The notes: generated by a model from the sequence alone, not told the origin. 64,000 nucleotides of DNA from UBA8914 sp034002905 (GCA_034002905.1 JAVEZQ010000001.1:62001-126000); one strand, 5' to 3'. Positions 34,646-43,632 are shown, counted from the stretch's first letter. A program made the numbers and translations.

Positions 34646-35944
34646 TTATATCCTGATTTTCACGGCTTGGGCGTGGGCATCGAGTTCTTCAGCTTCGGCC
34701 ATGGCGATGAGCGCCGGAGCGAGGGCGAGGAGTCCTTCTTGTGAAAGAGTTTGGACGCTCATGCTTCTCATAAAGCTGAGAAGGTTAAGACCACTATAGG
34801 CCCGTGCGAGCCCATAAGTCGGCAGGACGTGATTGGCACCGCTTGCATAATCGCCTGCCGTTTCTGGTGAATAGTCTCCGACAAAAATGGCGCCGGCTTG
34901 TGTAATACGAGGCACAAGTTCGGTCGGCCATGTCGCCGTGGGGCCTCCTTGTAATATCAAGTGCTCCGGAGCGTAACGGCTCACAATTTCACAAGCCTGA
35001 TCTAAATCTTTTACAATCAAGATGCTACTGATCGATAATGAGCTTTTAATGAAATCGTTGCGAGGCAACGAGGCTCTTTGTCTTTGCAGCTCTGCATTGA
35101 CCTGCTCGCCAAGTTTGCGTGAAGGGGTAACCAGCATAGCTTGTGAGTCGCGGCCATGTTCGGCTTGTGCCAAAAGGTCGGCGGCAACCCAAGCGGGGTT
35201 CGCACCATCATCGGCAATGACCATGACTTCGGAAGGGCCCGCTGGGCCATCGATTGCAGCCCCACGCGGATCTTGTGAGATGATCATTTTTGTGGCGGTG
35301 ACGTAACTATTACCCGGACCGAGGATTTTATCCACTTTGGAAACAGTTTCCGTGCCATAGGCCATTGCCGCGATCGACCATGGGCCGCCAAAAGCATAGA
35401 CTTCTGTCGCGCCGCAAAGTCCGGCAGCGGCCAGCGTTTCGCTATTGATCCGCCCGTCTTTTTGTGGCGGGGTGCAAAGGACACGCGTCGAGCATCCAGC
35501 GATCTTGGCGGGTAGTGCCAGCATGAAAACAGCCGAAAAGAGCGGGGCAACACCGCCGGGAACATAAAGCCCAACCTTTTCAATGGGTCGCCATTGAAGT
35601 TCGCATTTCACGCCTCGCATGGTCTCAATTGTCACGGGAGAGGGGCGTTGGGCTTCGTGAAAGCGCGCAAGATTGTCGATGGCTATATCCATGGCTTTAC
35701 GTGTTGTTTTGGGCAAAGAGTCGATAGCCTTTTGGATGTCTGCCTGCGAAATAGGTTCAAGCGGCCCGCTATAGGAGTCGAACTGTTTGGCGTAGGCTGC
35801 GACAGCTTCGTTTCCTTTTTCACGAACGGCTTGCACGATGATCTTCATCCTTTCTATGACATCATCACCAGACCCGATCGCACGCGTAAGCGCAGATTGT
35901 CTTTGTGCTTCATCCAAATTATTCCAGTCTAGTATCGTTATCAT
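34646..35944 (-). CDS. hisD: Histidinol dehydrogenase
   Basis: Last two oxidation steps of histidine synthesis, zinc- and NAD-dependent (432 residues). Family markers: GVKCELQWRPIEKVGLYVPGG, VDKILGPGNSYVTATKM, AIDGPAGPSEVMVIAD and AQAEHGRDSQAMLVTPS, each near its expected position; the C-terminal YAPEHL and GDYASGANHVLPTYGLAR carry the catalytic/zinc His region. Length normal. It follows hisG by 3 bp, so the pair is one transcript. Confidence 0.96.
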   Translation of the reverse strand: MITILDWNNLDEAQRQSALTRAIGSGDDVIERMKIIVQAVREKGNEAVAAYAKQFDSYSGPLEPISQADIQKAIDSLPKTTRKAMDIAIDNLARFHEAQRPSPVTIETMRGVKCELQWRPIEKVGLYVPGGVAPLFSAVFMLALPAKIAGCSTRVLCTPPQKDGRINSETLAAAGLCGATEVYAFGGPWSIAAMAYGTETVSKVDKILGPGNSYVTATKMIISQDPRGAAIDGPAGPSEVMVIADDGANPAWVAADLLAQAEHGRDSQAMLVTPSRKLGEQVNAELQRQRASLPRNDFIKSSLSISSILIVKDLDQACEIVSRYAPEHLILQGGPTATWPTELVPRITQAGAIFVGDYSPETAGDYASGANHVLPTYGLARAYSGLNLLSFMRSMSVQTLSQEGLLALAPALIAMAEAEELDAHAQAVKIRI

Positions 35945-35947
35945 GGA

Positions 35948-36835
35948 CTATCCCATCATCTTTTCTATTGGCAGAACCAAAATTGAACTAGCGCCAGCTT
36001 GTTCCAACTGCTCCATCGTTTCCCAGAAAACGCTTTCTCTGCAAACGGCATGAACAGCGACTTTATGGTCAATCCTTTGAAGCGGAAGGACGGTTGGTGA
36101 TTCACAACCTGGTATTAAGGTGATGACCTTATCCAAATGTTTCTTATCGACATGTAGCATGATGTATTTGCTGTCTTCGGCTTTTATAACGCCGCGCATC
36201 CGTGCGAGTAGTCGTCTCAAGATATTTTCTTTATCGATGCTCCACGCGCCGGGCGCACGGATGAGAAGGGCCTCGCTATTCAGAACAGTTGTGATTTCGG
36301 TTAAAGAGTTTGCGGTAAGCGTTGCGCCTGACGCAACAATATCGCAAATTGCATCGGCGATTTTCATGCGCGGCGCGACCTCAACCGAGCCCGACATCTC
36401 GACAATGGTGACCTTAATCCCTTTTTCCTCCATAAAGCGACCGGTTAAAAGGGGGTAAGTGGTGGCAAGAGTTTTTCCTGTCAGACCTGAAAGGTTCTGG
36501 ATAGGACCCTCTTTGGGGACCGCTATAGATAGACGGCATTTTGAGAAACCTAGTCGCGTAGCGATCGTTGCCTTAAACCCTGAGGTCGCTATCCCTTTTT
36601 CCGCAAAGATGTTTTCTCCGACGATGCCGAGGTCACATATACCGTTATTAACAAAATCCGGGATATCATCGTCACGAACGAGCAATAAATCGATAGGAAG
36701 TTCTTTGACCCGGCATAAGAGCTGATCTCTTGTCCGGTCGATATGGAGCCCACAGTTCTGGAGCAACTTTAAAGATTCCTCGGCAAGACGGCCGGATTTC
36801 TGGATGGCGATACGTATACGAGATTCTTCTAACAT
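35948..36835 (-). CDS. hisG: ATP phosphoribosyltransferase, long form
   Basis: First committed enzyme of histidine synthesis, joining ATP and PRPP (295 residues). Catalytic part: IRIAIQKSGRLAEESLKLL, DLGIVGENI, and the PRPP-binding ADAICDIVASGATLTANSL region. The C-terminal about 75 residues form the regulatory ACT-like HisG_C domain (KYIMLHVDKKHLDKVITLIPGCESPTV, by its ends), so this is the feedback-inhibited hexameric type that does not need HisZ. It heads a hisG-hisD pair. An 18-bp perfect palindrome lies 31 bp upstream. Confidence 0.95.
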   Translation of the reverse strand: MLEESRIRIAIQKSGRLAEESLKLLQNCGLHIDRTRDQLLCRVKELPIDLLLVRDDDIPDFVNNGICDLGIVGENIFAEKGIATSGFKATIATRLGFSKCRLSIAVPKEGPIQNLSGLTGKTLATTYPLLTGRFMEEKGIKVTIVEMSGSVEVAPRMKIADAICDIVASGATLTANSLTEITTVLNSEALLIRAPGAWSIDKENILRRLLARMRGVIKAEDSKYIMLHVDKKHLDKVITLIPGCESPTVLPLQRIDHKVAVHAVCRESVFWETMEQLEQAGASSILVLPIEKMMG

Positions 36836-36865
36836 GTTGAAAATCCATAATATGAACGCATTAAC

Positions 36866-36883
36866 GTAATATCATGATATTAC
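36866..36883. promoter_or_regulatory. 18-bp perfect palindrome upstream of hisG, operator candidate
   Basis: GTAATATCATGATATTAC reads the same on both strands. It ends 31 bp before the hisG start on the minus strand, where a repressor would overlap the promoter or leader. No other copy was noticed in the window. No cognate regulator can be named. Seen directly; regulatory function inferred. Confidence 0.5.
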
Positions 36884-37112
36884 AGCAATAGCCTTCAGTC
36901 AACCTTGAAAGCGAAGGAGCTGATTTAAGGGCAACGCGAGGGGATCGGTCGATGAGGGGAGACAAGGGGGCGTGACGTAAAAATGTGGCATGATTCTGAA
37001 AAACTTTTTGGACCCAAGGGGTTATGGTAGGCATCGCTTGACTTAAGGGTTTTGGTTTGGCAACTTTACTTAACGACTCATTTTTCTCAACGGCCCTTGG
37101 AGAGCCCCGATC

Positions 37113-37397
37113 ATGACAAAATCCGATCTCATCTTGCGATTAGCGGAACTTTATCCCCATCTGTTACAGCGTGATATTGAGCGCATCGTAGGGACTTTGT
37201 TCGATGAAATCACGAATGCTTTGGCTCGTGGTAATCGCGTGGAATTACGCGGTTTCGGCGCATTTTCTGTCAAGCACCGTGATTCACGGCAGGGACGCAA
37301 TCCTCGTACTGGGGAGACAGTATCTGTTGAACAGAAATGTGTGCCATTCTTTAAGACGGGAAAGCAACTGCGCGACCGCTTGAATGACAAGGCGTAG
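37113..37397 (+). CDS. ihfB: Integration host factor beta subunit
   Basis: HU/IHF-family DNA-bending protein of 94 residues. It begins MTKSDLILRLAELYPHLLQ and has the IHF-beta pattern RDIERIVGTLFDEI, RVELRGFGAFSVKHRDSRQGRNPRTGE with the DNA-intercalating Pro, and VPFFKTGKQLRDRLN. A weak promoter candidate is TTGACT (37038-37043), 17 bases, CAACTT. In many alphaproteobacteria ihfB follows rpsA downstream of aroA-cmk; here it is about 20 kb from aroA, between hisG and the antiporter gene. Confidence 0.93.
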   Translation: MTKSDLILRLAELYPHLLQRDIERIVGTLFDEITNALARGNRVELRGFGAFSVKHRDSRQGRNPRTGETVSVEQKCVPFFKTGKQLRDRLNDKA

Positions 37398-37514
37398 TAC
37401 CAGCCCTTTGTGACGCAAACCCGTTTTTTTATTTCATTAAGAAATAAAGGCGTAAGGTGAGGAACACGATGGCCTGTGGTTGGCCGCGAAGTTGTCTTTA
37501 TACCTTAATAGATT

Positions 37515-39260
37515 ATGATCCAGCAGGAATTTGGCCTTTTTTCCACACTAGTTGCTGGCCTCGTGGCCGCATTCGCGGGTGGGCTCGCGGCGCGTTCCGC
37601 AAAATTACCTCCTTTATTGGGGTATATACTTGCCGGCCTTTTTATTGGTCCTTTTGCGCCTGGATACTCAGCAAATCAGGAAATGGCAAATGAGCTAGCC
37701 GAGGTGGGCGTTGCTCTGTTGCTTTTTAATATTGGGTTACACTTTTCTTTCAAGGATTTATTGCGCGTTAAAAAAATCGTTGTTCCTGGAGCTTTGGCTC
37801 AGGTTTTTTTGACAACAGCCATCGGCGCCGGGATTGCGTGGCTTGTTCTTGATGTTTTGCCGAGAACGTCCATAGTCATTGGTCTGTCTTTAGCCATTGC
37901 CAGTACAGCTATTGTAACGCGCAATATGGATGAGCGACGGCAACTCAATACAGTTGCTGGACGAATTGCGATGGGTTGGCTTGTTGTTCAAGATCTCATT
38001 GTTATCATGGCGCTCGTTTTTCTCCCGATAATGGGTTCTTCGGTGAAAGGAACCTTTACCGATCTTTTTGCAGCTTTAGCCCAAACTTTTTTGCAAATTA
38101 CCGGATTTGTGTTTGTGATGATGGTGGTCGGCCGGCGCTTTATTCCTGTTCTTCTTCGATATGTTGCTCGCATCGGGTCCCGTGAACTCTTTACATTGGC
38201 TGTTATTGTCATTGCTCTTGGCATTGCCTATGGCTCTTCGATGATTTTTGGCGTTTCACTGGCTCTGGGGGCTTTTTTTGCCGGCGTTGTGATAGGCGAG
38301 AGCGACCTGAATTTACATGCGGCGTCAGAGGCGCTTTCAATGCAACAGGTCTTCACAATCCTGTTTTTTGTTTCTGTAGGCATGTTGTTTGATCCAAGCA
38401 GCTTTTTCTTTATGCCGTTGCAAATCATTGCCTTTCTTTTGGCGATTGTATTGGGAATGGGTTTGTTGACCTTTATAATTTTAGTATTTTTTAGAGTTCC
38501 TTTGCGGTCTGCCTTATTGATTGGTGCCTCTTTCTCGCAGATCGGAGAATTTTCGTTTGTGTTGAGTGAGCTGTGCTTTAAAAATGAGATTTTCGGGTCA
38601 GCCGAGCGAGACATTATTGTTGCCGTCGCCATTTTATCTATATTTGTGAACCCACTTGTGTTTCTTTCTGTAGGAAAAATTGAAAAATGGGTTGCAAGGA
38701 GCGTTTGGTTGAATCAATGGCTTTCCTCTCACGGGGAGGTGGTGTTTCCAGAGACGGAGGTCATGCATGATCATACCATTCTCGTCGGGCATGGACATGT
38801 TGGCGGGATTTTAGCCAGCGCGTTGCGTGAACATGGCCTGCCTTATATTTGTATTGAATCAAACAGGAACGTAACGGAATCTGCCCGCAAAGAGGGCGCT
38901 CAGGTCATATATGGGGATGCGTCACGAGATGCCGTTCTCGCGGCGGCCCATCCTGAAAGTGCGCGTTTAATGGTTGTTTCGACAGCAGATACCTTTTCGG
39001 CAAGGCAGATTGTCAGGGTTGCTCGCAAGAATTACCCTGATCTGAAAATAGTTGTTCGCACGCAATCTGATGAAGAAGCCCTCTCTATGACAAAGCTGGG
39101 GGTTGGTTTTGCCATTATGGGAGAAAGGGAAGTGGCCTTTGGCTTTCTCTTTTACGTTTTGCAAACATTGGGACTGGATTTGGACCAGACCAGTACAACT
39201 ATTACTCATTTACGCAATGAAATTTACAGTCTTGACAAAAAAGAAAACGTTTCTGCCTGA
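37515..39260 (+). CDS. CPA2-family cation/proton antiporter with TrkA-N domain (YbaL/Kef-like)
   Basis: Inner-membrane antiporter of 581 residues. The N-terminal about 390 residues form the Na/H-exchanger fold with roughly 12 helices (PPLLGYILAGLFIGPFAPG, ELAEVGVALLLFNIGLHFS). The C-terminal part is a cytosolic TrkA-N/RCK nucleotide-binding domain from about residue 415 (HTILVGHGHVGGILASALRE, GDASRDAVLAAAHPE). It is closest in layout to YbaL; K+ or Na+ as substrate is not decidable. It stands alone, downstream of ihfB and upstream of the flp gene. Confidence 0.9.
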   Translation: MIQQEFGLFSTLVAGLVAAFAGGLAARSAKLPPLLGYILAGLFIGPFAPGYSANQEMANELAEVGVALLLFNIGLHFSFKDLLRVKKIVVPGALAQVFLTTAIGAGIAWLVLDVLPRTSIVIGLSLAIASTAIVTRNMDERRQLNTVAGRIAMGWLVVQDLIVIMALVFLPIMGSSVKGTFTDLFAALAQTFLQITGFVFVMMVVGRRFIPVLLRYVARIGSRELFTLAVIVIALGIAYGSSMIFGVSLALGAFFAGVVIGESDLNLHAASEALSMQQVFTILFFVSVGMLFDPSSFFFMPLQIIAFLLAIVLGMGLLTFIILVFFRVPLRSALLIGASFSQIGEFSFVLSELCFKNEIFGSAERDIIVAVAILSIFVNPLVFLSVGKIEKWVARSVWLNQWLSSHGEVVFPETEVMHDHTILVGHGHVGGILASALREHGLPYICIESNRNVTESARKEGAQVIYGDASRDAVLAAAHPESARLMVVSTADTFSARQIVRVARKNYPDLKIVVRTQSDEEALSMTKLGVGFAIMGEREVAFGFLFYVLQTLGLDLDQTSTTITHLRNEIYSLDKKENVSA

Positions 39261-39384
39261 TGTAAAGCTCTTAACGCCCTGTTTATAAACAATATTGCTT
39301 GATTCACAGTTTGTTAAAGTCGTTACGATAAAGTCTCGCATCGAGGGAGTCGTCCCTGTGATAAATCGTTAAGGAGAGAAAAAG

Positions 39385-39546
39385 ATGCTCACCCGTTTTC
39401 TAAAAGAAGAGGATGGCGCTACCGCTATCGAATATGGCTTGATTGCTTCTTTGATTGCTGTCGCTATTGTCACCGTCCTTTTGACATTAGGGCCTAAATT
39501 GAAAGAGGTCTTCCAAACTGTCGAAGATAGCCTCAAAACGTCGTAA
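39385..39546 (+). CDS. flp: Flp/Fap-type pilin subunit
   Basis: Small prepilin of 53 residues: MLTRFLKEEDGATAIEYGLI and then a hydrophobic helix to about residue 36. It has the Flp hallmark, cleavage after Gly-Ala in EDGATAIEYGL with the essential Glu and Tyr at positions 5 and 6 of the mature protein. In known systems a TadV-type peptidase processes it and the Tad machinery assembles it. AAGGAG lies upstream at good spacing and a terminator follows. No tad/cpa genes are adjacent in this window, so it is an orphan here. Confidence 0.88.
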   Translation: MLTRFLKEEDGATAIEYGLIASLIAVAIVTVLLTLGPKLKEVFQTVEDSLKTS

Positions 39547-39574
39547 CTTCTGTTGCGAAATGTGAAGTTCAAAG

Positions 39575-39613
39575 ATCCGGCGGGGCAAAAGACTTGTTCT
39601 GCCGGATTTTTTG
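39575..39613 (+). terminator. Intrinsic terminator of the flp gene
   Basis: ATCCGGC (39575-39581) pairs with GCCGGAT (39601-39607), inner bases also pair partly, and TTTTTTG follows. It makes flp a monocistronic transcript. Confidence 0.8.
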
Positions 39614-39679
39614 TTTGTTGGTGGCGTCTCACTCTTTCTCCTCTTCCCCTTGCCCCTCTTTTTATCGTACAAGGGCTGC

Positions 39680-40648
39680 ATGATTACCATCTATCATCTC
39701 GAGCATGGTCGATTTTCGCAAACGGAAGGGCAGGAGTCGCTAACGGCTTTGCCGCCGGATACGATATGGGTTGATTTGCTTAGCCCGACACGGGAAGAGC
39801 AAAGCATGGTCGAGAGGTTGCTGTCTATTGAAGTCCCAACCCGTGACGAGATGCAGGAGATTGAGACATCCAGTCGTTTGTATGTTGAAGATGGGGCCTT
39901 GGTTATGACCATGGCTGTTTTGCATCGTCCGACGAGCGATGAACCCGAGGCTCCGTCTGTAACCTTTATTCTGGTCAACAACTGTCTATTGACGGTCAGA
40001 TATGTTGATCCCGTTCCTTTTAACCAGTTTATCCAACGCATCCGTCGCCAGCCTTCTTTGGCGCTCAGTGGTGGGCGTGCCTTGTTGGGATTGCTCGAGC
40101 AGATATCGGAATATCTCGCAGATATTCTTGAAGGGGCGACTTTTGATCTTGAGGGATTGTCTCGGGGTATATTCCGATCAAATCGTGATGCTGAGGCGGC
40201 AACTAATTACAGCGAAGCGATTGTTCGAATCGGCCACATCGGAGATTTGGCGACCAAGGCCAAGGGTAGTCTTCTGAACTTGACGCGCTTGCTCTTGTTT
40301 CTTGCAGCCCAGTCCGATGTAGATAAAGAAGTCAAGGATCGCATGAAAACGCTCATGCAGGACGCGAATTCGCTTGATGAGCACGCGCGTTTCCTCTCGG
40401 CTAAGGTTAGCTTTGTTTTGGACGCAACTTTGGGTCTGATCAATCTGGAGCAAAATAATATCATCAAGATGTTCTCGGTTGCGGCAGTTGTCTTCCTCCC
40501 CCCGACCTTGATCGCAAGCGTATATGGCATGAACTTCAAGTTCTTGCCTGAACTGGATTGGGCCTATGGCTACCCGTTTGCCCTGTTATTAATGGTGTTA
40601 TCGGCGGCTGTTCCGCTGTGGTTTTTCTGGCGTAAAAAGTGGCTATAG
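39680..40648 (+). CDS. corA: CorA-family magnesium transporter
   Basis: Divalent-cation channel of 322 residues. A large cytosolic N-terminal funnel with acidic and helical segments is followed by two C-terminal helices. The selectivity motif YGMNFKFLPELDWAYGYPF (GMN) lies between them near residue 290, and the basic C-terminus FFWRKKWL ends the protein. Start is placed at ATG 39680 (MITIYHLEHGRF) with AAGGG just upstream; the frame is open to 39611, but that would add a hydrophobic N-terminus foreign to the family. Confidence 0.93.
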   Translation: MITIYHLEHGRFSQTEGQESLTALPPDTIWVDLLSPTREEQSMVERLLSIEVPTRDEMQEIETSSRLYVEDGALVMTMAVLHRPTSDEPEAPSVTFILVNNCLLTVRYVDPVPFNQFIQRIRRQPSLALSGGRALLGLLEQISEYLADILEGATFDLEGLSRGIFRSNRDAEAATNYSEAIVRIGHIGDLATKAKGSLLNLTRLLLFLAAQSDVDKEVKDRMKTLMQDANSLDEHARFLSAKVSFVLDATLGLINLEQNNIIKMFSVAAVVFLPPTLIASVYGMNFKFLPELDWAYGYPFALLLMVLSAAVPLWFFWRKKWL

Positions 40649-40806
40649 GTTAACGCCTTGTTTTTAATCCATTATGGCTTTCAGGCCACACCATTTTAAG
40701 AGAGTCTTAACCCCTTTTCTTTATGACATATTACATGTTTTCGGGGGTTGTTATCGCGCCGCACCGAAAGCGCAACATGTTGCATCTACCAATCAAGGAG
40801 AAAGAA

Positions 40807-41397
40807 ATGATAATTGAAAGAATGCTGCCGCGGAAGCTCCGTGGTTTCACATTGACGGAGGCCGCGATCGTTCTTGGTATCGTGGGTCTCATCCTCGGCG
40901 CGATCTGGGTCGCGGCTGCGGCTGTGTACAACAACCTCCGCGTTTCCACAACATCGAACCAGTTGCTGCAAATTGCACAGTCTGTGCGTTCGATTCATGC
41001 GGCATCAACGGTTGTTGATCCTAATATTACTGCGCTTATGGTTGCTCAAGCGGGCGGCATGCCTCGTGATATGGTTGCGGATACGGACGGTGATGGGGCT
41101 GTTGATACCGTCAGTGACGTTTGGGGTGGGACTGTGACTGTCGATGCAGCCGCTATCGACGGTGTTGCCAACGCTGGTTTTACTGTGACCTTTGCCAATG
41201 TTCCTCAAGGCGCTTGCTCGGACCTGTTGGTTCGTAACACGGGGCAAGGTGGTCGTGACTCTGGTCTAAGGCAGGCGGGTATTGCCGGGGCCTTGGCTGA
41301 TATTCCGAATACCGGTATATCGATTAGCACGGCGACATCAGCTTGTGTCAGTGCGACCAATAATACAATCGGATTTACTTTCGCGCTGCGCTCCTAA
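40807..41397 (+). CDS. Type IV prepilin, probable major pilin (PilS-like)
   Basis: Prepilin of 196 residues. A basic leader MIIERMLPRKLRG is followed by FTLTEAAIVLGIVGLILGAIW, i.e. cleavage Gly/Phe with Glu at +5 and the hydrophobic alpha-1 helix. The globular part contains DVWGGTVTV, an NVPQGACSDLLVR segment and a C-terminal TSACVSATNN; the two cysteines likely form the usual pilin disulfide. AAGGAG lies 6 bases before ATG 40807. Its own strong terminator follows, as expected for an abundant subunit. Similarity is to IncI thin-pilus PilS-like pilins, by inference. Confidence 0.82.
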   Translation: MIIERMLPRKLRGFTLTEAAIVLGIVGLILGAIWVAAAAVYNNLRVSTTSNQLLQIAQSVRSIHAASTVVDPNITALMVAQAGGMPRDMVADTDGDGAVDTVSDVWGGTVTVDAAAIDGVANAGFTVTFANVPQGACSDLLVRNTGQGGRDSGLRQAGIAGALADIPNTGISISTATSACVSATNNTIGFTFALRS

Positions 41398-41424
41398 GCT
41401 CGGTGTAAGTAGAGTGTAATAAAA

Positions 41425-41451
41425 ACGGGAGGGCAACCTCCCGTTTTTTTT
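41425..41451 (+). terminator. Strong intrinsic terminator after first pilin gene
   Basis: ACGGGAGG (41425-41432) and CCTCCCGT (41437-41444) form a perfect 8-bp stem closed by a GCAA tetraloop and followed by seven or more T. Confidence 0.92.
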
Positions 41452-41544
41452 ATGAATAGGCTTGAGTTTTTTGTTGTTTGTGCCTTTATATCTATGTTCA
41501 AATTCTTGAACATTTGTTCTTTTGGTGCTTGCGGAGAGTTTCCA

Positions 41545-42144
41545 TTGATCTATAGCTCAGTTTCAAACAAAAAGTTACAATGGTTTCGTTTTGGTTTTAC
41601 CCTGACCGAGGCCGCTATTGTCATGGCGATCGTCGGGCTGGTCCTGTCGGGGATATGGAGCGCTTTCAGCTCTGTCGTGTTTAACTCCAGACTACATTCT
41701 TTGGAAAAGAATATCGGTGTCATTACGTCCAATTTGCACTCCGTTCTGGGGATGGGAACGGCAGGGGTTCTGGATATGGATATAGAAGGCGCGGATGGGG
41801 CGGTCATGATGTCTCGCATAGGCGTCGTTCCCCGCGACATGTGGGATAATCCGAATACGGCAACGGCCATCGTTCACCCATGGGGGGGAGCCGTTGAGAT
41901 GACAGCCTTACGAATCAATATCGATGGGGATGGCGTTGACATTGGTTTAATAAACCTACCGCAGGAGGCTTGCACCGATTTGCTGGTTCGGCTTACGGGC
42001 CCGGACAGGGATGTTGGGCTTATTCAGGCTGGAACGACTACAGCCAGCCAGAATGTCGCGCAAATGCCGATTCCGTTGAGCACTGCAGCGAATGATTGTG
42101 CAGGCGCAGAAAATGATGTTCATTTACAGTACAGATTAAAATAA
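41545..42144 (+). CDS. Second type IV prepilin, paralogue of the first
   Basis: Prepilin of about 199 residues if it starts at TTG 41545 (leader MIYSSVSNKKLQWFRFG), where GGAGAG lies 6 bases upstream. The frame is open to 41452, but that would give a 49-residue leader. The processing region FTLTEAAIVMAIVGLVLSGIW is nearly identical to that of the upstream pilin, as are HPWGGAVEM, INLPQEACTDLLVR and the C-terminal NDCAGAEND cysteine. The two clearly arose by duplication. It probably encodes a minor or alternative pilin, and is followed 7 bp later by a third family member. Confidence 0.75.
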   Translation: MIYSSVSNKKLQWFRFGFTLTEAAIVMAIVGLVLSGIWSAFSSVVFNSRLHSLEKNIGVITSNLHSVLGMGTAGVLDMDIEGADGAVMMSRIGVVPRDMWDNPNTATAIVHPWGGAVEMTALRINIDGDGVDIGLINLPQEACTDLLVRLTGPDRDVGLIQAGTTTASQNVAQMPIPLSTAANDCAGAENDVHLQYRLK

Positions 42145-42151
42145 GCCGATC

Positions 42152-42760
42152 GTGGTGAATATGGGATCGATTGACAAAAAGTTGTTTGCGGGTTGGGGGG
42201 TCGTTTTTATTGCACCCCCGATGATTTTGATCATCTTGGCAGCGCTCTGGGTTTCTGTTAGCGCGGTCTTTCAAAATCGTAGCGTTGAAATGCTCGAAAA
42301 GCAGATCGTATCTGTCGTCTATGAGGCACGGCGTATGAATGTCTCGAAGATGACTACACCAGAAAAAGCGTTGTTTGATTTTGGGAAACGGCTTACCACA
42401 GCTAGCCCTATACGACTTGTGCGATCGAAAGCGCCGGCCGCAGATCGAAAATTGCCTTATGGATTTGAGGATCCTTGGGGAAATATTGTTCCAATCACGT
42501 TTGATCCCCCAAGGCGCTTGCTGCATCTTGATCTTTCCGTAGATCACGCTGTTTGCCGCAAGGTGGTTTCTTATATTGTTGACAATATCGATAAAATACC
42601 CTTGGCACAGGTGCAGGTTTCTGACGCTTTCACGACAATGGGGCGACTTGTTTACAGTTCTGATAGAAATTCACCGCCGGTAAAAATATCCGAAAATTCT
42701 GTATATAACGGGTGTGGTCAGCAGAGTCAGGTTGATCTTAATCTCTGGTTTTACTTGTAA
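42152..42760 (+). CDS. Pilin-like protein lacking the prepilin processing motif
   Basis: Protein of about 200 residues with one N-terminal hydrophobic helix (APPMILIILAALWVSVSAVF). It keeps the pilin layout of its two upstream neighbours: EDPWGNIVPITF corresponds to DVWGG/HPWGG, SVDHAVCRKVVSYI to the CxDLLVR segment, and a C-terminal YNGCGQQSQ cysteine. But FTLTE is replaced by GWGVVF, with no Glu5. Starts possible at GTG 42152, GTG 42155 or ATG 42161. It may act as a pseudopilin-like anchor or be a decaying duplicate; the open frame and short spacing favour expression. Confidence 0.65.
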   Translation: MVNMGSIDKKLFAGWGVVFIAPPMILIILAALWVSVSAVFQNRSVEMLEKQIVSVVYEARRMNVSKMTTPEKALFDFGKRLTTASPIRLVRSKAPAADRKLPYGFEDPWGNIVPITFDPPRRLLHLDLSVDHAVCRKVVSYIVDNIDKIPLAQVQVSDAFTTMGRLVYSSDRNSPPVKISENSVYNGCGQQSQVDLNLWFYL

Positions 42761-43020
42761 CCTTCAGAGATAAAAGTAGAGAATTCTGTGACACAGAATG
42801 GCCGGATAGAGCTCAAGGCACTGTTTATTGGCGCCGTAAGTTGCAGGGGGCTATCTGTAAAAGACTGTAATAAAAAGATTTCCTATCGTTCTCTTGGAAG
42901 AGGCAGAGAAAAATTAGGAATTGTTAAGCTTTTTTTTGTTACTCTTTATATGCAGGCGGTTCCGGAGCGTTTCGGAGCCAGCTTGTCTCTGCTTTTGACG
43001 CTGTAGCGTATGGGTTGATC

Positions 43021-43632
43021 ATGTATCTTTACGTCTTTGTTTTTATAATCATGACGATCATGGGGCTATATACAGAGCTTTTTTCCCTTCGCATTGCGCG
43101 TGTTGCTGAAAATCAAAAGGCACTGGCAGAGGTTATGTTTGTTTGGCACGGCGGTGCACACAATCTCGCGACGACTGAAGGCATCACGACAGCAGCAGTC
43201 AATGGTTGTTCAGTGTCACCAAACACGACCCCCAATTTTCGCGCGACCTTATGTTCAACAACTTTAAGTGGTCTTGTTGTCAATGGAGAGCAACGATTGC
43301 CTCCCGGTTATGATTACGCAAACGTCAAGTTTAACTCTCGATTGATTGAAAGCGGCGGCCAGAAATATTTAATCACCTATGTTCTGCCAACAGAAACGAT
43401 TTTGGGATATAGTGCGGATCAAATCCGTGCCCAGATGTATCGAACGGATTATCCGCCTTACCTGTATGGCGTCGTTGCCAGTCCATGCCCAAGCACGGGC
43501 GAAGCTGGGCGGTGGTTTGTAACGGGGGCGTTTGATGATGGAACTGGTACTGCTATCCGTTTATGTTATAGCGTTCCAACCGGAGTGAATGGGATAGATA
43601 TTGGGTCGGTTGGCTTTATTAGCTGGCCATAA
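43021..43632 (+). CDS. PilM-like membrane-anchored pilus accessory protein
   Basis: Protein of about 203 residues with an N-terminal membrane helix (MYLYVFVFIIMTIMGLYTEL) and a periplasmic domain containing cysteines (NGCSVSP, ATLCSTT, SPCPST, RLCYSV). The order just before a PilV-like gene, the small anchor, and the segment after it (RVAENQKALAEVMFVWHGGA, then LPPGYDYANVKFNSRL) resemble PilM of IncI thin-pilus loci; this is inference from pattern and position. An in-frame TTG at 43015 is an alternative start. No clear strong ribosome-binding site. About 260 bp without a convincing gene precede it. Confidence 0.55.
   Translation: MYLYVFVFIIMTIMGLYTELFSLRIARVAENQKALAEVMFVWHGGAHNLATTEGITTAAVNGCSVSPNTTPNFRATLCSTTLSGLVVNGEQRLPPGYDYANVKFNSRLIESGGQKYLITYVLPTETILGYSADQIRAQMYRTDYPPYLYGVVASPCPSTGEAGRWFVTGAFDDGTGTAIRLCYSVPTGVNGIDIGSVGFISWP

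Noticed and set aside
42788..43006. 72-residue open frame between pilin-like and PilM-like genes
   Set aside because: No ribosome-binding site, no family resemblance, and composition unlike the neighbours; treated as non-coding.
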